Of a stretch of DNA of 5,847 nt, positions 1-5,784 are shown piece by piece. Below the pieces are notes generated by a model that did not search any database, was not told the origin of the DNA, and worked only from the letters and a program-made list of their open reading frames with translations. The DNA comes from Faecalicoccus sp. (GTDB lineage: Bacteria; Bacillota_I; Bacilli_A; Erysipelotrichales; Erysipelotrichaceae): positions 1 through 5,847 of the forward strand of contig JAGAWH010000107.1 in the NCBI GenBank assembly GCA_017941505.1. Reading direction: 5' to 3'. Made by a program: the position numbers and the translations under genes. Positions within the stretch are counted from its first letter, which is position 1. Each line of letters starts with the position of its first letter.

Positions 1-322
1 GACAATTGGTGGTTTATTGAATCTTACCGCAGCGGTAAAGAAAACACCGGATGGAAAGCGCCTTACAAAATTCACGAAAGGACGCACAGAGAAAAAAGTA
101 GTTCGCAATATTGCGGCTGATATGCGTGAAAACGGGGTAGACAGCACGTATAAATTCTATATTTCGCATGCGGATAACCCTGATTTTGCACTTCTTACTA
201 AAAAAATATTTATGAATGAATTCCCTGAAGCATATATTGAAATTCTACCGCTTTCTCCTGTATTTACGACACAGGGCGGTCCTGCCTGTATGTCAATTCA
301 GGCGATTAAAATGATACGATAA
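1..322 (+). CDS. DegV family fatty-acid-binding protein (FakB-like), 3' end only
   Basis: This is the C-terminal part of a DegV/EDD-fold protein. The open frame enters from the left edge (first full codon at base 2) and stops at TAA 320-322, so the true start lies outside the window and the TTG at 17 should not be taken as a start. About 106 residues are visible. The family pattern is clear: a TPDGK turn, then KGRTEKK (the 'VRGRKKAL' segment of relatives, whose Arg contacts the fatty-acid carboxylate in FakB structures), then YISHADNPDFA (family 'IAHAGNPEDA'), then LPLSPVFTTQGGPA (family 'GPVIGTHTGPGA') near the C terminus. Proteins of this family bind one fatty acid and, as FakB, present it to the cytosolic kinase FakA for phosphorylation. 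The His of the family's 'GTHxGPG' loop is Gln here, so the ligand may differ. The gene ends its own transcription unit at a strong terminator. The family call is firm; the ligand is unknown. Confidence 0.88.
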   Translation, partial: TIGGLLNLTAAVKKTPDGKRLTKFTKGRTEKKVVRNIAADMRENGVDSTYKFYISHADNPDFALLTKKIFMNEFPEAYIEILPLSPVFTTQGGPACMSIQAIKMIR

Positions 323-345
323 AAAGGGGATATCCCCTTTTTTTT
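321..345 (+). terminator. Rho-independent terminator after the DegV gene
   Basis: A perfect palindrome overlaps the last two bases of the stop codon: an A tract, GGGG, the four-base loop ATAT, CCCC, then eight T residues (338-345). The A tract can extend the stem by pairing with the first U residues. It separates the DegV unit from proA. Confidence 0.93.
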
Positions 346-347
346 CA

Positions 348-377
348 TTGTTTAATATAGAAATATGTTAATATAGT
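348..377 (+). promoter_or_regulatory. Putative sigma-A promoter of proA
   Basis: TTGTTT (348-353) can act as the -35 and TATAGT (372-377), at 18-bp spacing, as the -10. TAATAT at 369-374 with 15-bp spacing is an alternative. The region lies directly after a terminator and 25 bases before the proA start, so a promoter must be close by, but the A/T-rich sequence gives several overlapping choices. AATATAG occurs three times here (354, 370, 383). Confidence 0.4.
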
Positions 378-401
378 TTCAAAATATAGTGAGGAATCGT
401 T

Positions 402-1694
402 ATGAATATAAAAGAAGAAGTAAAAAAGATGAAGCTGTCAGCACCGGTTCTGGCATCATCAAGCGGCGCTAAGCGAAATGAAGCATTGGCAGCTATTCAG
501 AAAATATTAACAGATCATAAAGATGAAATCTTTGAAGCCAATCAAAAGGATGTCGAAGCAGCCGATCAAAACGGTGTATCATCTGCTGTGAAAAAGCGTC
601 TTGTGTTTAATGAGGCAAAACTAAAAGACTGTATCAGTGGAATCGATCAATTGATTCGTTTAGAAGATCCCGTTGGGAAAATTGATCTTGCCAGAGAACT
701 GGATGATGGATTAAAGCTGTATCGGATCAGCTGTCCGATTGGAGTCATCGGTGTTATCTTTGAGGCTAGGCCGGATGCGTTAGTACAGATTTCTTCCTTA
801 TGTATAAAAAGCGGAAACTGCGCAATCTTAAAAGGCGGAAAAGAAACAGCGCTTACCAATAAGATCTTGTTTACATTGATCAAGGAAGCATTTGTATCTG
901 TTGGATTGCCTTCAGACTGCCTTTTACAGGCGGAAGCACATTCTGAGATCAATGAACTTTTAGAATGTGAAAAAGAAGTGGATCTATTGATCCCGAGGGG
1001 CTCCAATCAATTTGTATCTTATATCATGAACAACACGAAAATTCCGGTGATGGGCCATGCCGATGGTATCTGTCATATTTATGTTGACAAGGATGCAGAT
1101 TTAGAAAAGGCTATTCCGGTTTTGATTGATGCCAAAACGCAATATACCGCTGCCTGCAATGCCGTCGAAACCGTTTTGGTTCATCAAGATATCGCCGCAA
1201 AATTCCTTCCTGTTTTCAAGAAGGCTATGGATGAAAATAAAGTTAAGATACGCGGCTCTCGATTGGTGAAAGAATATATCGATTGTGAAGTAATGGAAGA
1301 TGATGATTTTGATACCGAATATCTGGATTTGATCGTATCGGTTCAGATTGTAAAGGATATCTATCAGGCAATTGAACATATCAATTATTTCGGTTCTCAT
1401 CATACCGATGCGATTTTAACCGAAGATAAAAAGGCAGCGGATTTATTCTGTCAGATGGTAGATTCTGCCGGTGTTTATGTGAACGCATCAACACGGTTTG
1501 CGGATGGTTTTAGATATGGATTTGGAGCAGAGGTAGGCATCAGTACCGGTAAGATCCATGCCAGAGGACCGGTCGGTTTAGAGGGTCTTGTGACATATAA
1601 ATATCGGATCGATGGAAATGGCGATATCGTCGGTGGCTATGCTTCCGGCAAAAAAAGCTTTAAACATAAAGATTTGGAAATTTCAAAAATATGA
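402..1694 (+). CDS. proA: Glutamate-5-semialdehyde dehydrogenase (gamma-glutamyl phosphate reductase)
   Basis: ProA reduces gamma-glutamyl phosphate with NADPH to glutamate-5-semialdehyde, the second step from glutamate to proline, in the cytosol. The 430-residue product is full length (family about 410-430). Visible blocks are IGVIGVIFEARPDALVQI (113-130), the LKGGKE cofactor loop (143-148), IPRGSNQFV (197-205), the GHADGICHIYVD segment (218-229), catalytic Cys252 in AACNAVET, and the C-terminal GFGAEVGISTGKIHARGPVG block (373-392). The ATG at 402 has a well-placed GAGG (391-394) seven bases upstream, which favours it over Met10. The GSNQFV, GHADGICHIYVD and AACNA wording resembles the reductase half of eukaryotic P5CS, and similar ProA of many anaerobes, more than E. 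coli ProA. No glutamate kinase gene (proB) adjoins it, which is unusual, so the partner kinase is presumably encoded elsewhere. No clear intrinsic terminator follows; the next hairpin is at 1769-1802. Confidence 0.96.
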   Translation: MNIKEEVKKMKLSAPVLASSSGAKRNEALAAIQKILTDHKDEIFEANQKDVEAADQNGVSSAVKKRLVFNEAKLKDCISGIDQLIRLEDPVGKIDLARELDDGLKLYRISCPIGVIGVIFEARPDALVQISSLCIKSGNCAILKGGKETALTNKILFTLIKEAFVSVGLPSDCLLQAEAHSEINELLECEKEVDLLIPRGSNQFVSYIMNNTKIPVMGHADGICHIYVDKDADLEKAIPVLIDAKTQYTAACNAVETVLVHQDIAAKFLPVFKKAMDENKVKIRGSRLVKEYIDCEVMEDDDFDTEYLDLIVSVQIVKDIYQAIEHINYFGSHHTDAILTEDKKAADLFCQMVDSAGVYVNASTRFADGFRYGFGAEVGISTGKIHARGPVGLEGLVTYKYRIDGNGDIVGGYASGKKSFKHKDLEISKI

Positions 1695-1701
1695 GTCCAA
1701 A

Positions 1702-1738
1702 ATGATACTTTTTTCATAAAAAATAAAAAAAGTATGAT
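1702..1738. repeat. Imperfect A/T inverted repeat spanning the next promoter
   Basis: ATGATACTTTTTT (1702-1714) is matched by AAAAAAGTATGAT (1726-1738) with one mismatch in 13 and an 11-base spacer. It is not a terminator on either strand because no U run follows either arm. The right arm overlaps a 12-bp perfect palindrome, TATGATATCATA (1733-1744). The repeat may simply contain the -35 and -10 elements, or it may be a regulator site. Confidence 0.5.
1711..1738 (+). promoter_or_regulatory. Putative promoter of the 86-residue protein gene
   Basis: TATGAT (1733-1738) is a good -10 and TTTTCA (1711-1716) a moderate -35, 16 bp apart. The A-rich spacer is typical of strong promoters in low-GC Gram-positives. 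The inferred start near 1745 would give an 80-base leader holding the cre site and the hairpin described separately. Confidence 0.55.
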
Positions 1739-1750
1739 ATCATAGTTCTA

Positions 1751-1766
1751 ATGAAAGCGTATACAT
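1751..1766 (+). promoter_or_regulatory. Putative CcpA catabolite-responsive element (cre)
   Basis: ATGAAAGCGTATACAT fits the degenerate cre consensus WTGNAANCGNWNNCW at every constrained position, including the central CG. It begins about 12 bases after the putative -10, so it covers roughly +6 to +21. In Bacillus and relatives, CcpA-HPr(Ser-P) bound there blocks initiation or elongation, so the small gene downstream is likely repressed when a preferred sugar is present. The motif match is direct; the regulation is inferred. Confidence 0.6.
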
Positions 1767-1768
1767 AT

Positions 1769-1802
1769 CTATAAAAATGGGAAGGGGGATCCGTTTTTAT
1801 AG
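1769..1802 (+). promoter_or_regulatory. Leader hairpin with a Shine-Dalgarno-like loop
   Basis: CTATAAAAATGG (1769-1780) pairs with CCGTTTTTATAG (1791-1802) as a 12-bp stem with a single U-G wobble. The ten-base loop is GAAGGGGGAT. GGAAGGGG, present at the stem-loop junction (1780-1787), recurs exactly as the real ribosome binding site at 1813-1820. The stem is A/U-rich with a weak GC core, so it would be a poor intrinsic terminator, although the U5 run in its right arm leaves weak termination after proA possible. It more likely acts in the leader of the small gene, as a translational element, a transcript stabiliser or an attenuator. Confidence 0.5.
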
Positions 1803-1827
1803 CTGTTTTCAAGGAAGGGGTGAAGAA

Positions 1828-2088
1828 ATGTACAGAAATATTGAAAACTATCATTTAAGTGACATCGCATTCATTTTAACGATTTATTTCAATAGCGGTA
1901 ATGTATCGATTCAGATGCATAAAAACGATTTTGTTGAAAAGAATCGTAATGAGAATACAGATGAGCTTCTTCAGACAGTAGATAATATCCTTGTCAGTGT
2001 AGGTCAGGATCGTTTAAACGATGAAGAACGCGGTCGTGTTGTATCCTTGACAGACTATGCTTTGAACGAATGGTCAGGACATCATTAA
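1828..2088 (+). CDS. Unrecognised acidic small protein, 86 residues
   Basis: I do not recognise this family. The ATG at 1828 is chosen because GGAAGGGG (1813-1820) sits seven bases upstream. The in-frame ATG at 1777 lies inside the leader hairpin, has no ribosome binding site and would add an implausible Gly/Arg-rich leader. The product has no signal peptide, no convincing membrane segment and no cysteine. It carries 14 Asp/Glu against 7 Lys/Arg and 11 Asn, and ends in GHH. Residues 10-21 are a hydrophobic patch (LSDIAFILTIYF), 38-46 are polar, and 46-58 and 71-82 look like amphipathic helices. A small soluble, possibly dimeric or partner-binding protein fits this. It stands alone between its own promoter and a strong terminator, behind a cre site, so it is probably expressed under carbon control. 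Coding status is supported by the strong ribosome binding site and the terminator seven bases past the stop. Confidence 0.82.
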   Translation: MYRNIENYHLSDIAFILTIYFNSGNVSIQMHKNDFVEKNRNENTDELLQTVDNILVSVGQDRLNDEERGRVVSLTDYALNEWSGHH

Positions 2089-2094
2089 GAAACT

Positions 2095-2116
2095 AAGCCC
2101 AATTCGGGCTTTTTTT
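2095..2116 (+). terminator. Rho-independent terminator after the small gene
   Basis: AAGCCC (2095-2100) pairs with GGGCTT (2106-2111) around the loop AATTC, and the T run extends to 2116. It starts seven bases after the TAA of the 86-residue gene. Confidence 0.93.
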
Positions 2117-2147
2117 CTGCCCTTTAATTCCATTTCATCTTTTTTTG

Positions 2148-2156
2148 TGGTATGTT
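2148..2156 (+). promoter_or_regulatory. Possible extended -10 promoter of the GDPD gene
   Basis: TGG directly before TATGTT makes a TGn-extended -10, which can work without a good -35; none is evident 16-18 bp upstream. It lies between the preceding terminator and the ribosome binding site AGGGGA (2169-2174), so a promoter is expected in this interval. Confidence 0.35.
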
Positions 2157-2180
2157 TATATGGATTTTAGGGGATCGAAA

Positions 2181-3935
2181 ATGGATAGAAAAAAATTACT
2201 TCGTCAAATCAAAGCGGATACAGGCTCCTATCGGTCTCTTTACCGGCTGATGGCTGCCTGTTTGTTTGTTCCGCTTTTGTTTTTCTTATATTTATTTAAA
2301 GCACCGGTTTATGTATTGATCATACCACTGGGTATCCTGTACTTTTTTGCGCTTGGCGATATATTATCGCACATTCGTATATGGCAAAGACGCCTTGATG
2401 CCCGTTCGGTTCGTCCGGCACCTACATGGTGGTGGGGTGTTAAAAAGGCTTTAAAGACACTGCATCCCAAAAACTGGGGATATCTTAACAGTGGATTATC
2501 CTTTATTCTTCTATGTAATTTAGGACCGCTGTTGTTTCTTTTTGTCAGTATAGTGACCTCATTAGTGCCGGGAATTCCCAGATATTTTCTTATTCCGTTG
2601 TGCATTGCCGTAATTATCATTTTCTTATTGGGAGTTACTCATCAATTTGTGCTTCTGGAATGGAATATTCACCCTTCTTCTTATAAAAGAACGGCATTAA
2701 AAAGTTCATATATCACCGAAAAACAGTTCCCTGAACATATGCTTCGATTTTTTATCGCCGGTTTAAAATACGGAACGGTTTATTTTGCGTTCGTGATCTT
2801 ATCTGCCTTTTTATGCGTCCTGTTTAAGGTCATGGATTTCCAAACACTTTTTGCGACACCTTCCTTTTATTATCTCTGTTTTGGATTGTATGTCGTGACT
2901 TTTATATTATCCAGTGAGGAAACGATATTAAGAATCAGCCGTTACTATTTCAAGACGCGGGATGAATTGGAATGGAAAGTATCCGGTAAAAAGGAAACTT
3001 ATTATATGGAGGCTCTGGAAGTGGCATTTGTGCTGTCTTTATCCGGCTGTATATCCTTTAATGCCTGGACTATGCGCCCTAAACTGGAGCCATATGTTGA
3101 GCCTGCCAAGATTGCCCAGGGATCTGTTACCATTCAAAAAACAACCTGGCCGCTGGTCACCGGACACAGAGGATTCAGTGCTCAATATCCGGAGAACACA
3201 TTGGTATCCATACAGGCTGCAGTAGATGCCGGAGTGGATTGGGTTGAATTTGATATTCAGGAAAGTAAGGATCATGTTCTGTTCCTTTGCCATGATGGCA
3301 ATATGGGTGGTATTGCCGGGGTAGATAAAAATGCATGGGATATGACATGGGATGAGATTTCTAAACTTCATGTTCTATCTTCCAATGAAGGCTTTTCAAA
3401 ACTGGAAGATGTATTAGCTTATCTGGAAGACAAAGATGTTAAGATGAACGTAGAGCTGAAGCCGGATGAACATCAAAGTGAGGATTATGAAAAGAATGTA
3501 TTAAATATGCTGGATTCCTTTGATTTAAAAGGCCGGTATGTGGTAGCTTCACAAAATTATGACTGCCTGGTTAAGGTTAAATCCATTGACCCGAAACGTC
3601 CGACGCTCTTTGTGACGGATATGATTCGAAGTCCTTTAGAGGATTTAAGTGCAGCTGATAATTTCAGTATTGCGATTACGGGAATTAATCAGGAAATTGT
3701 CGATGAAATTCACGCCTCAGGCAAGACAATTGATGGCTGGACGGTAGATTCCCGTCAGGAAATTGAGTATCTTTTAGATCTGGGAGTGGACAATATCATT
3801 ACCAACAATGCCCCTTCTACAAAAGATATCATCTATGAATATGTGACCAATCAGCAGATTGATAAATTAAAAACTACCTTATCTTCTTTTAACGAGGTAG
3901 TCACTGCATGTGAAGAGATATATTCCCAAACTTAG
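2181..3935 (+). CDS. Membrane-anchored glycerophosphodiester phosphodiesterase
   Basis: This enzyme class hydrolyses glycerophosphodiesters to glycerol-3-phosphate and an alcohol. The ATG at 2181 is chosen because AGGGGA (2169-2174) precedes it at good spacing; the frame is open upstream to a TTG at 2145 that lacks such a site. The product is 584 residues. A basic N terminus is followed by about seven hydrophobic segments (roughly 22-39, 42-60, 103-128, 134-156, 190-216, 227-244, 277-297), matching the membrane domain found in many Firmicutes GDPDs. The catalytic GDPD barrel (about 325-553) shows GHRG with His329 and Arg330, PENT with Glu338, EFD with Glu356 and Asp358, the general-acid HD (His371, Asp372), NVELK (Glu425, Lys427), DGWTVD and a final DNIITNNAP. 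An odd number of membrane passes after a positive N terminus would put the catalytic domain outside the cell, where it could act on lipid- or teichoic-acid-derived substrates; that is inference. No terminator separates it from glnS. Confidence 0.93.
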   Translation: MDRKKLLRQIKADTGSYRSLYRLMAACLFVPLLFFLYLFKAPVYVLIIPLGILYFFALGDILSHIRIWQRRLDARSVRPAPTWWWGVKKALKTLHPKNWGYLNSGLSFILLCNLGPLLFLFVSIVTSLVPGIPRYFLIPLCIAVIIIFLLGVTHQFVLLEWNIHPSSYKRTALKSSYITEKQFPEHMLRFFIAGLKYGTVYFAFVILSAFLCVLFKVMDFQTLFATPSFYYLCFGLYVVTFILSSEETILRISRYYFKTRDELEWKVSGKKETYYMEALEVAFVLSLSGCISFNAWTMRPKLEPYVEPAKIAQGSVTIQKTTWPLVTGHRGFSAQYPENTLVSIQAAVDAGVDWVEFDIQESKDHVLFLCHDGNMGGIAGVDKNAWDMTWDEISKLHVLSSNEGFSKLEDVLAYLEDKDVKMNVELKPDEHQSEDYEKNVLNMLDSFDLKGRYVVASQNYDCLVKVKSIDPKRPTLFVTDMIRSPLEDLSAADNFSIAITGINQEIVDEIHASGKTIDGWTVDSRQEIEYLLDLGVDNIITNNAPSTKDIIYEYVTNQQIDKLKTTLSSFNEVVTACEEIYSQT

Positions 3936-3966
3936 TTAACTACTTTTAGAGAGTTTATGTTAGAAT
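3936..3966 (+). promoter_or_regulatory. Putative extended -10 promoter of glnS
   Basis: TGT followed by TAGAAT (-10 at 3961-3966) gives a TGn-extended -10. TTAACT (3936-3941) could be a -35, but the spacing of 19 is long. Transcription from here would start near 3973, which rules out the in-frame ATG at 3973 as the main translation start. The -35 candidate overlaps the palindrome TAGTTAACTA (3933-3942), which includes the GDPD stop codon. No T-box leader fits into the 58-base gap. Confidence 0.45.
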
Positions 3967-3993
3967 AATTAAATGAACAGGGAGGTTCGGAGT

Positions 3994-5655
3994 ATGGAAG
4001 AAGTTGTCAGCAAAAATTTTATTGAGAGAATCATCGATGAGGATCTCGCTGAAGGAAAATATACAAAAATAGTAACTCGGTTCCCGCCGGAACCAAATGG
4101 ATATCTGCATGTCGGACATGCCAAATCCATTTTATTAAATTACGGTTTAGCGAAAGAATATGATGGTGTATTCCATCTGCGTTTCGATGACACCAATCCG
4201 ACAAAAGAGGATACTGAATTTGTCAATTCCATCGTAGCCGATGTTGAATGGCTGGGCGCAAAATATGAAGGCGGCGTTATGTTTGCCTCTAATTATTTCC
4301 AGGATATGTATGATGGAGCCGTTAAATTAATCAAAAAAGGCAAGGCGTATGTTGATGATTTAACAGCTGACCAGATTCGTGAATATCGTGGAACATTGAC
4401 CGAACCGGGAAAGAATTCCCCATATCGTGAGCGTTCTATCGAAGAAAACCTGGATTTATTTGAAAGAATGAAAAACGGTGAATTTCCGGATGGATCAAAA
4501 GTACTTCGTGCTAAGATTGATATGGCCTCTCCGAATATGAATATGCGTGATCCGGTTATTTATCGTATCGCTCGTGCAACGCATCACAATACCGGTGACA
4601 AGTGGCTGATTTATCCGATGTATGATTTTGCGCATCCGATTGAAGATGCGGTAGAAGGTGTAACCCATTCTATTTGTACATTGGAATTTGAGGACCATCG
4701 TCCTTTATATGACTGGGTTGTAAGAGAACTTGAATATCCACATCCTCCAAAGCAGATTGAGTTTGCGAAGATGTTTGTCAAAAATGTAATTACCGGTAAG
4801 CGTTATATTAAAAAGCTAGTGCAGGATGGTGTTGTAGACGGTTGGGATGACCCGCGTTTAGTTACCATTGCCGCTTTACGAAGAAGAGGCTTTACACCGG
4901 AATCTTTGCAGAACTTTATGGCATTGACCGGTGTCACAAAAGCTAATTCTACCGTTGATTACGCATATATGGAACACTGTTTAAGAGAAGATCTAAAACC
5001 GAAAGCACCGCGCTTAATGGCGATTTTAGATCCAATCAAACTTGTGATTGATAATTATCCGGAGGATCAGGTTGAATATGTCGAAGCATCTATGAATGTG
5101 GAGAACCCGGATTTAGGTTCCCGTATGATTCCTTTCTCCAAAGAGTTATGGATTGAAAGAGAAGACTTTATGGAAGAGCCGCCTCGTAAATACTTCCGTT
5201 TATTCCCGGGCAATGAAGTACGCTTGATGAATGCTTACTTTGTGAAATGTACCGGATTTGAAAAGGATGAAAACGGTAATGTAACAGTCGTTCATGCCAC
5301 TTATGATCCGGAAACAAAGAGCGGAACCGGATTTACAGGACGTAAGGTCAAGGGAACGATTCATTGGGTACCTGTGAAGCAGTGTGTAAAGGCAACGGTT
5401 CGTTTATATGAGAATTTAGTTGATGAAGAAAAAGGTGTCTACAACAAGGAAGACGGATCTATTAACTTAAATCCAAATTCATTAACTGTTCTTGATAATT
5501 GTTATATTGAAGAGTCTATTAAGAACTATAAGCCGGGAGATCACTTCCAGTTTATCCGTAACGGTTACTATACGATCGATACTAAGGATTCTTCCGAAGA
5601 TAACTTTGTCTTTAACCGAATCACATCCTTAAAGAGTTCATTTAAGATTCAATAA
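3994..5655 (+). CDS. glnS: Glutaminyl-tRNA synthetase
   Basis: GlnRS charges tRNA-Gln with glutamine using ATP, in the cytosol. The ATG at 3994 is chosen because GGGAGG (3980-3985) lies eight bases upstream; the in-frame ATG at 3973 is upstream of that site and near the inferred transcription start. The product is 553 residues, the usual length for bacterial GlnRS, without a C-terminal YqeY extension. The class I signature is [16 protein letters not shown] (31-46, HVGH at 39-42). RFDDTNP (63-69), [17 protein letters not shown] (171-187), [20 protein letters not shown] (207-226) and DGWDDPRL (282-289) distinguish GlnRS from GluRS. The KMSKS-like loop reads VITGKR (265-270), not the usual VMSKR: the lysine is kept but Met-Ser is Thr-Gly. 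The beta-barrel anticodon-binding region follows, ending near [15 protein letters not shown] (515-529). Many Bacillota lack GlnRS and use GatCAB transamidation; those that have it are thought to derive it by transfer from a eukaryotic-type ancestor. Confidence 0.97.
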   Translation: MEEVVSKNFIERIIDEDLAEGKYTKIVTRFPPEPNGYLHVGHAKSILLNYGLAKEYDGVFHLRFDDTNPTKEDTEFVNSIVADVEWLGAKYEGGVMFASNYFQDMYDGAVKLIKKGKAYVDDLTADQIREYRGTLTEPGKNSPYRERSIEENLDLFERMKNGEFPDGSKVLRAKIDMASPNMNMRDPVIYRIARATHHNTGDKWLIYPMYDFAHPIEDAVEGVTHSICTLEFEDHRPLYDWVVRELEYPHPPKQIEFAKMFVKNVITGKRYIKKLVQDGVVDGWDDPRLVTIAALRRRGFTPESLQNFMALTGVTKANSTVDYAYMEHCLREDLKPKAPRLMAILDPIKLVIDNYPEDQVEYVEASMNVENPDLGSRMIPFSKELWIEREDFMEEPPRKYFRLFPGNEVRLMNAYFVKCTGFEKDENGNVTVVHATYDPETKSGTGFTGRKVKGTIHWVPVKQCVKATVRLYENLVDEEKGVYNKEDGSINLNPNSLTVLDNCYIEESIKNYKPGDHFQFIRNGYYTIDTKDSSEDNFVFNRITSLKSSFKIQ

Positions 5656-5656
5656 T

Positions 5657-5678
5657 AAAAGGGCGAAAGCCCTTTTTT
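5657..5678 (+). terminator. Rho-independent terminator after glnS
   Basis: AAAAGGGC (5657-5664) pairs with GCCCTTTT (5669-5676) around a GAAA tetraloop, and the T run ends at 5678. It begins two bases after the glnS stop. Confidence 0.95.
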
Positions 5679-5712
5679 AATGATATACCAGTAGAGTGGA
5701 TCATGAAATTTG

Positions 5713-5741
5713 TTGAAAATACATTTAAATTATTATATTGA
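5713..5741 (+). promoter_or_regulatory. Putative sigma-A promoter of the last gene
   Basis: TTGAAA (5713-5718) is a good -35, and TATTGA (5736-5741) at 17 bp is a usable -10; TATATT (5734-5739) at 15 bp is the alternative. It follows the glnS terminator and leaves a leader of roughly 35-40 bases before the gene at 5785. Confidence 0.55.
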
Positions 5742-5758
5742 AGGTTACAAATGTATTT
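5717..5758. repeat. Perfect 10-bp inverted repeat flanking the -10 region
   Basis: AAATACATTT (5717-5726) is exactly complementary to AAATGTATTT (5749-5758). Each arm is itself nearly palindromic (AAAT-N2-ATTT), and the arm centres are 32 bp apart, about three DNA turns. The arms bracket the putative -10 and the start site, so a pair of operator sites is a plausible reading; chance in A/T-rich DNA is the alternative. Confidence 0.5.
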
Positions 5759-5784
5759 AGTACGCTGTTTGAGAGGTGAGAAAA

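Noticed and set aside
647..1006. Minus-strand open frame opposite proA (also 1101-1403)
   Set aside because: These are shadows of a well-supported proA, with no ribosome binding site or recognisable product.
1702..1738. Inverted repeat as the intrinsic terminator of proA
   Set aside because: The stem is almost all A/T and neither strand has a U run after it.
1777..1827. In-frame upstream ATG giving a 103-residue version of the small protein
   Set aside because: It lies inside the stem of the leader hairpin, has no Shine-Dalgarno sequence before it, and the added residues look like a translated ribosome-binding region. ATG 1828 has an excellent site.
2145..2180. TTG start giving a 596-residue GDPD
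   Set aside because: It overlaps the probable -10 region and has no ribosome binding site, while ATG 2181 follows AGGGGA at the right distance.
2309..2620. Minus-strand open frame opposite GDPD (also 3039-3371 and the + frame 2962-3225)
   Set aside because: These are shadows of the GDPD coding sequence without initiation signals.
3873..3901. ACTACCT/AGGTAGT inverted repeat near the 3' end of the GDPD gene as a terminator or attenuator for glnS
   Set aside because: It is inside the coding sequence, has a 15-base loop and no U run, and a 7-bp match is expected by chance.
3973..3993. ATG 3973 as glnS start
   Set aside because: It lies upstream of the GGGAGG site and at the inferred transcription start. 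ATG 3994 fits both the site and the family's usual N terminus.
3936..3993. T-box riboswitch before glnS
   Set aside because: The gap is only 58 bases, with no specifier stem, T-box sequence or terminator.
4495..4698. Minus-strand open frame opposite glnS
   Set aside because: A shadow of a highly conserved GlnRS region, with no independent support.
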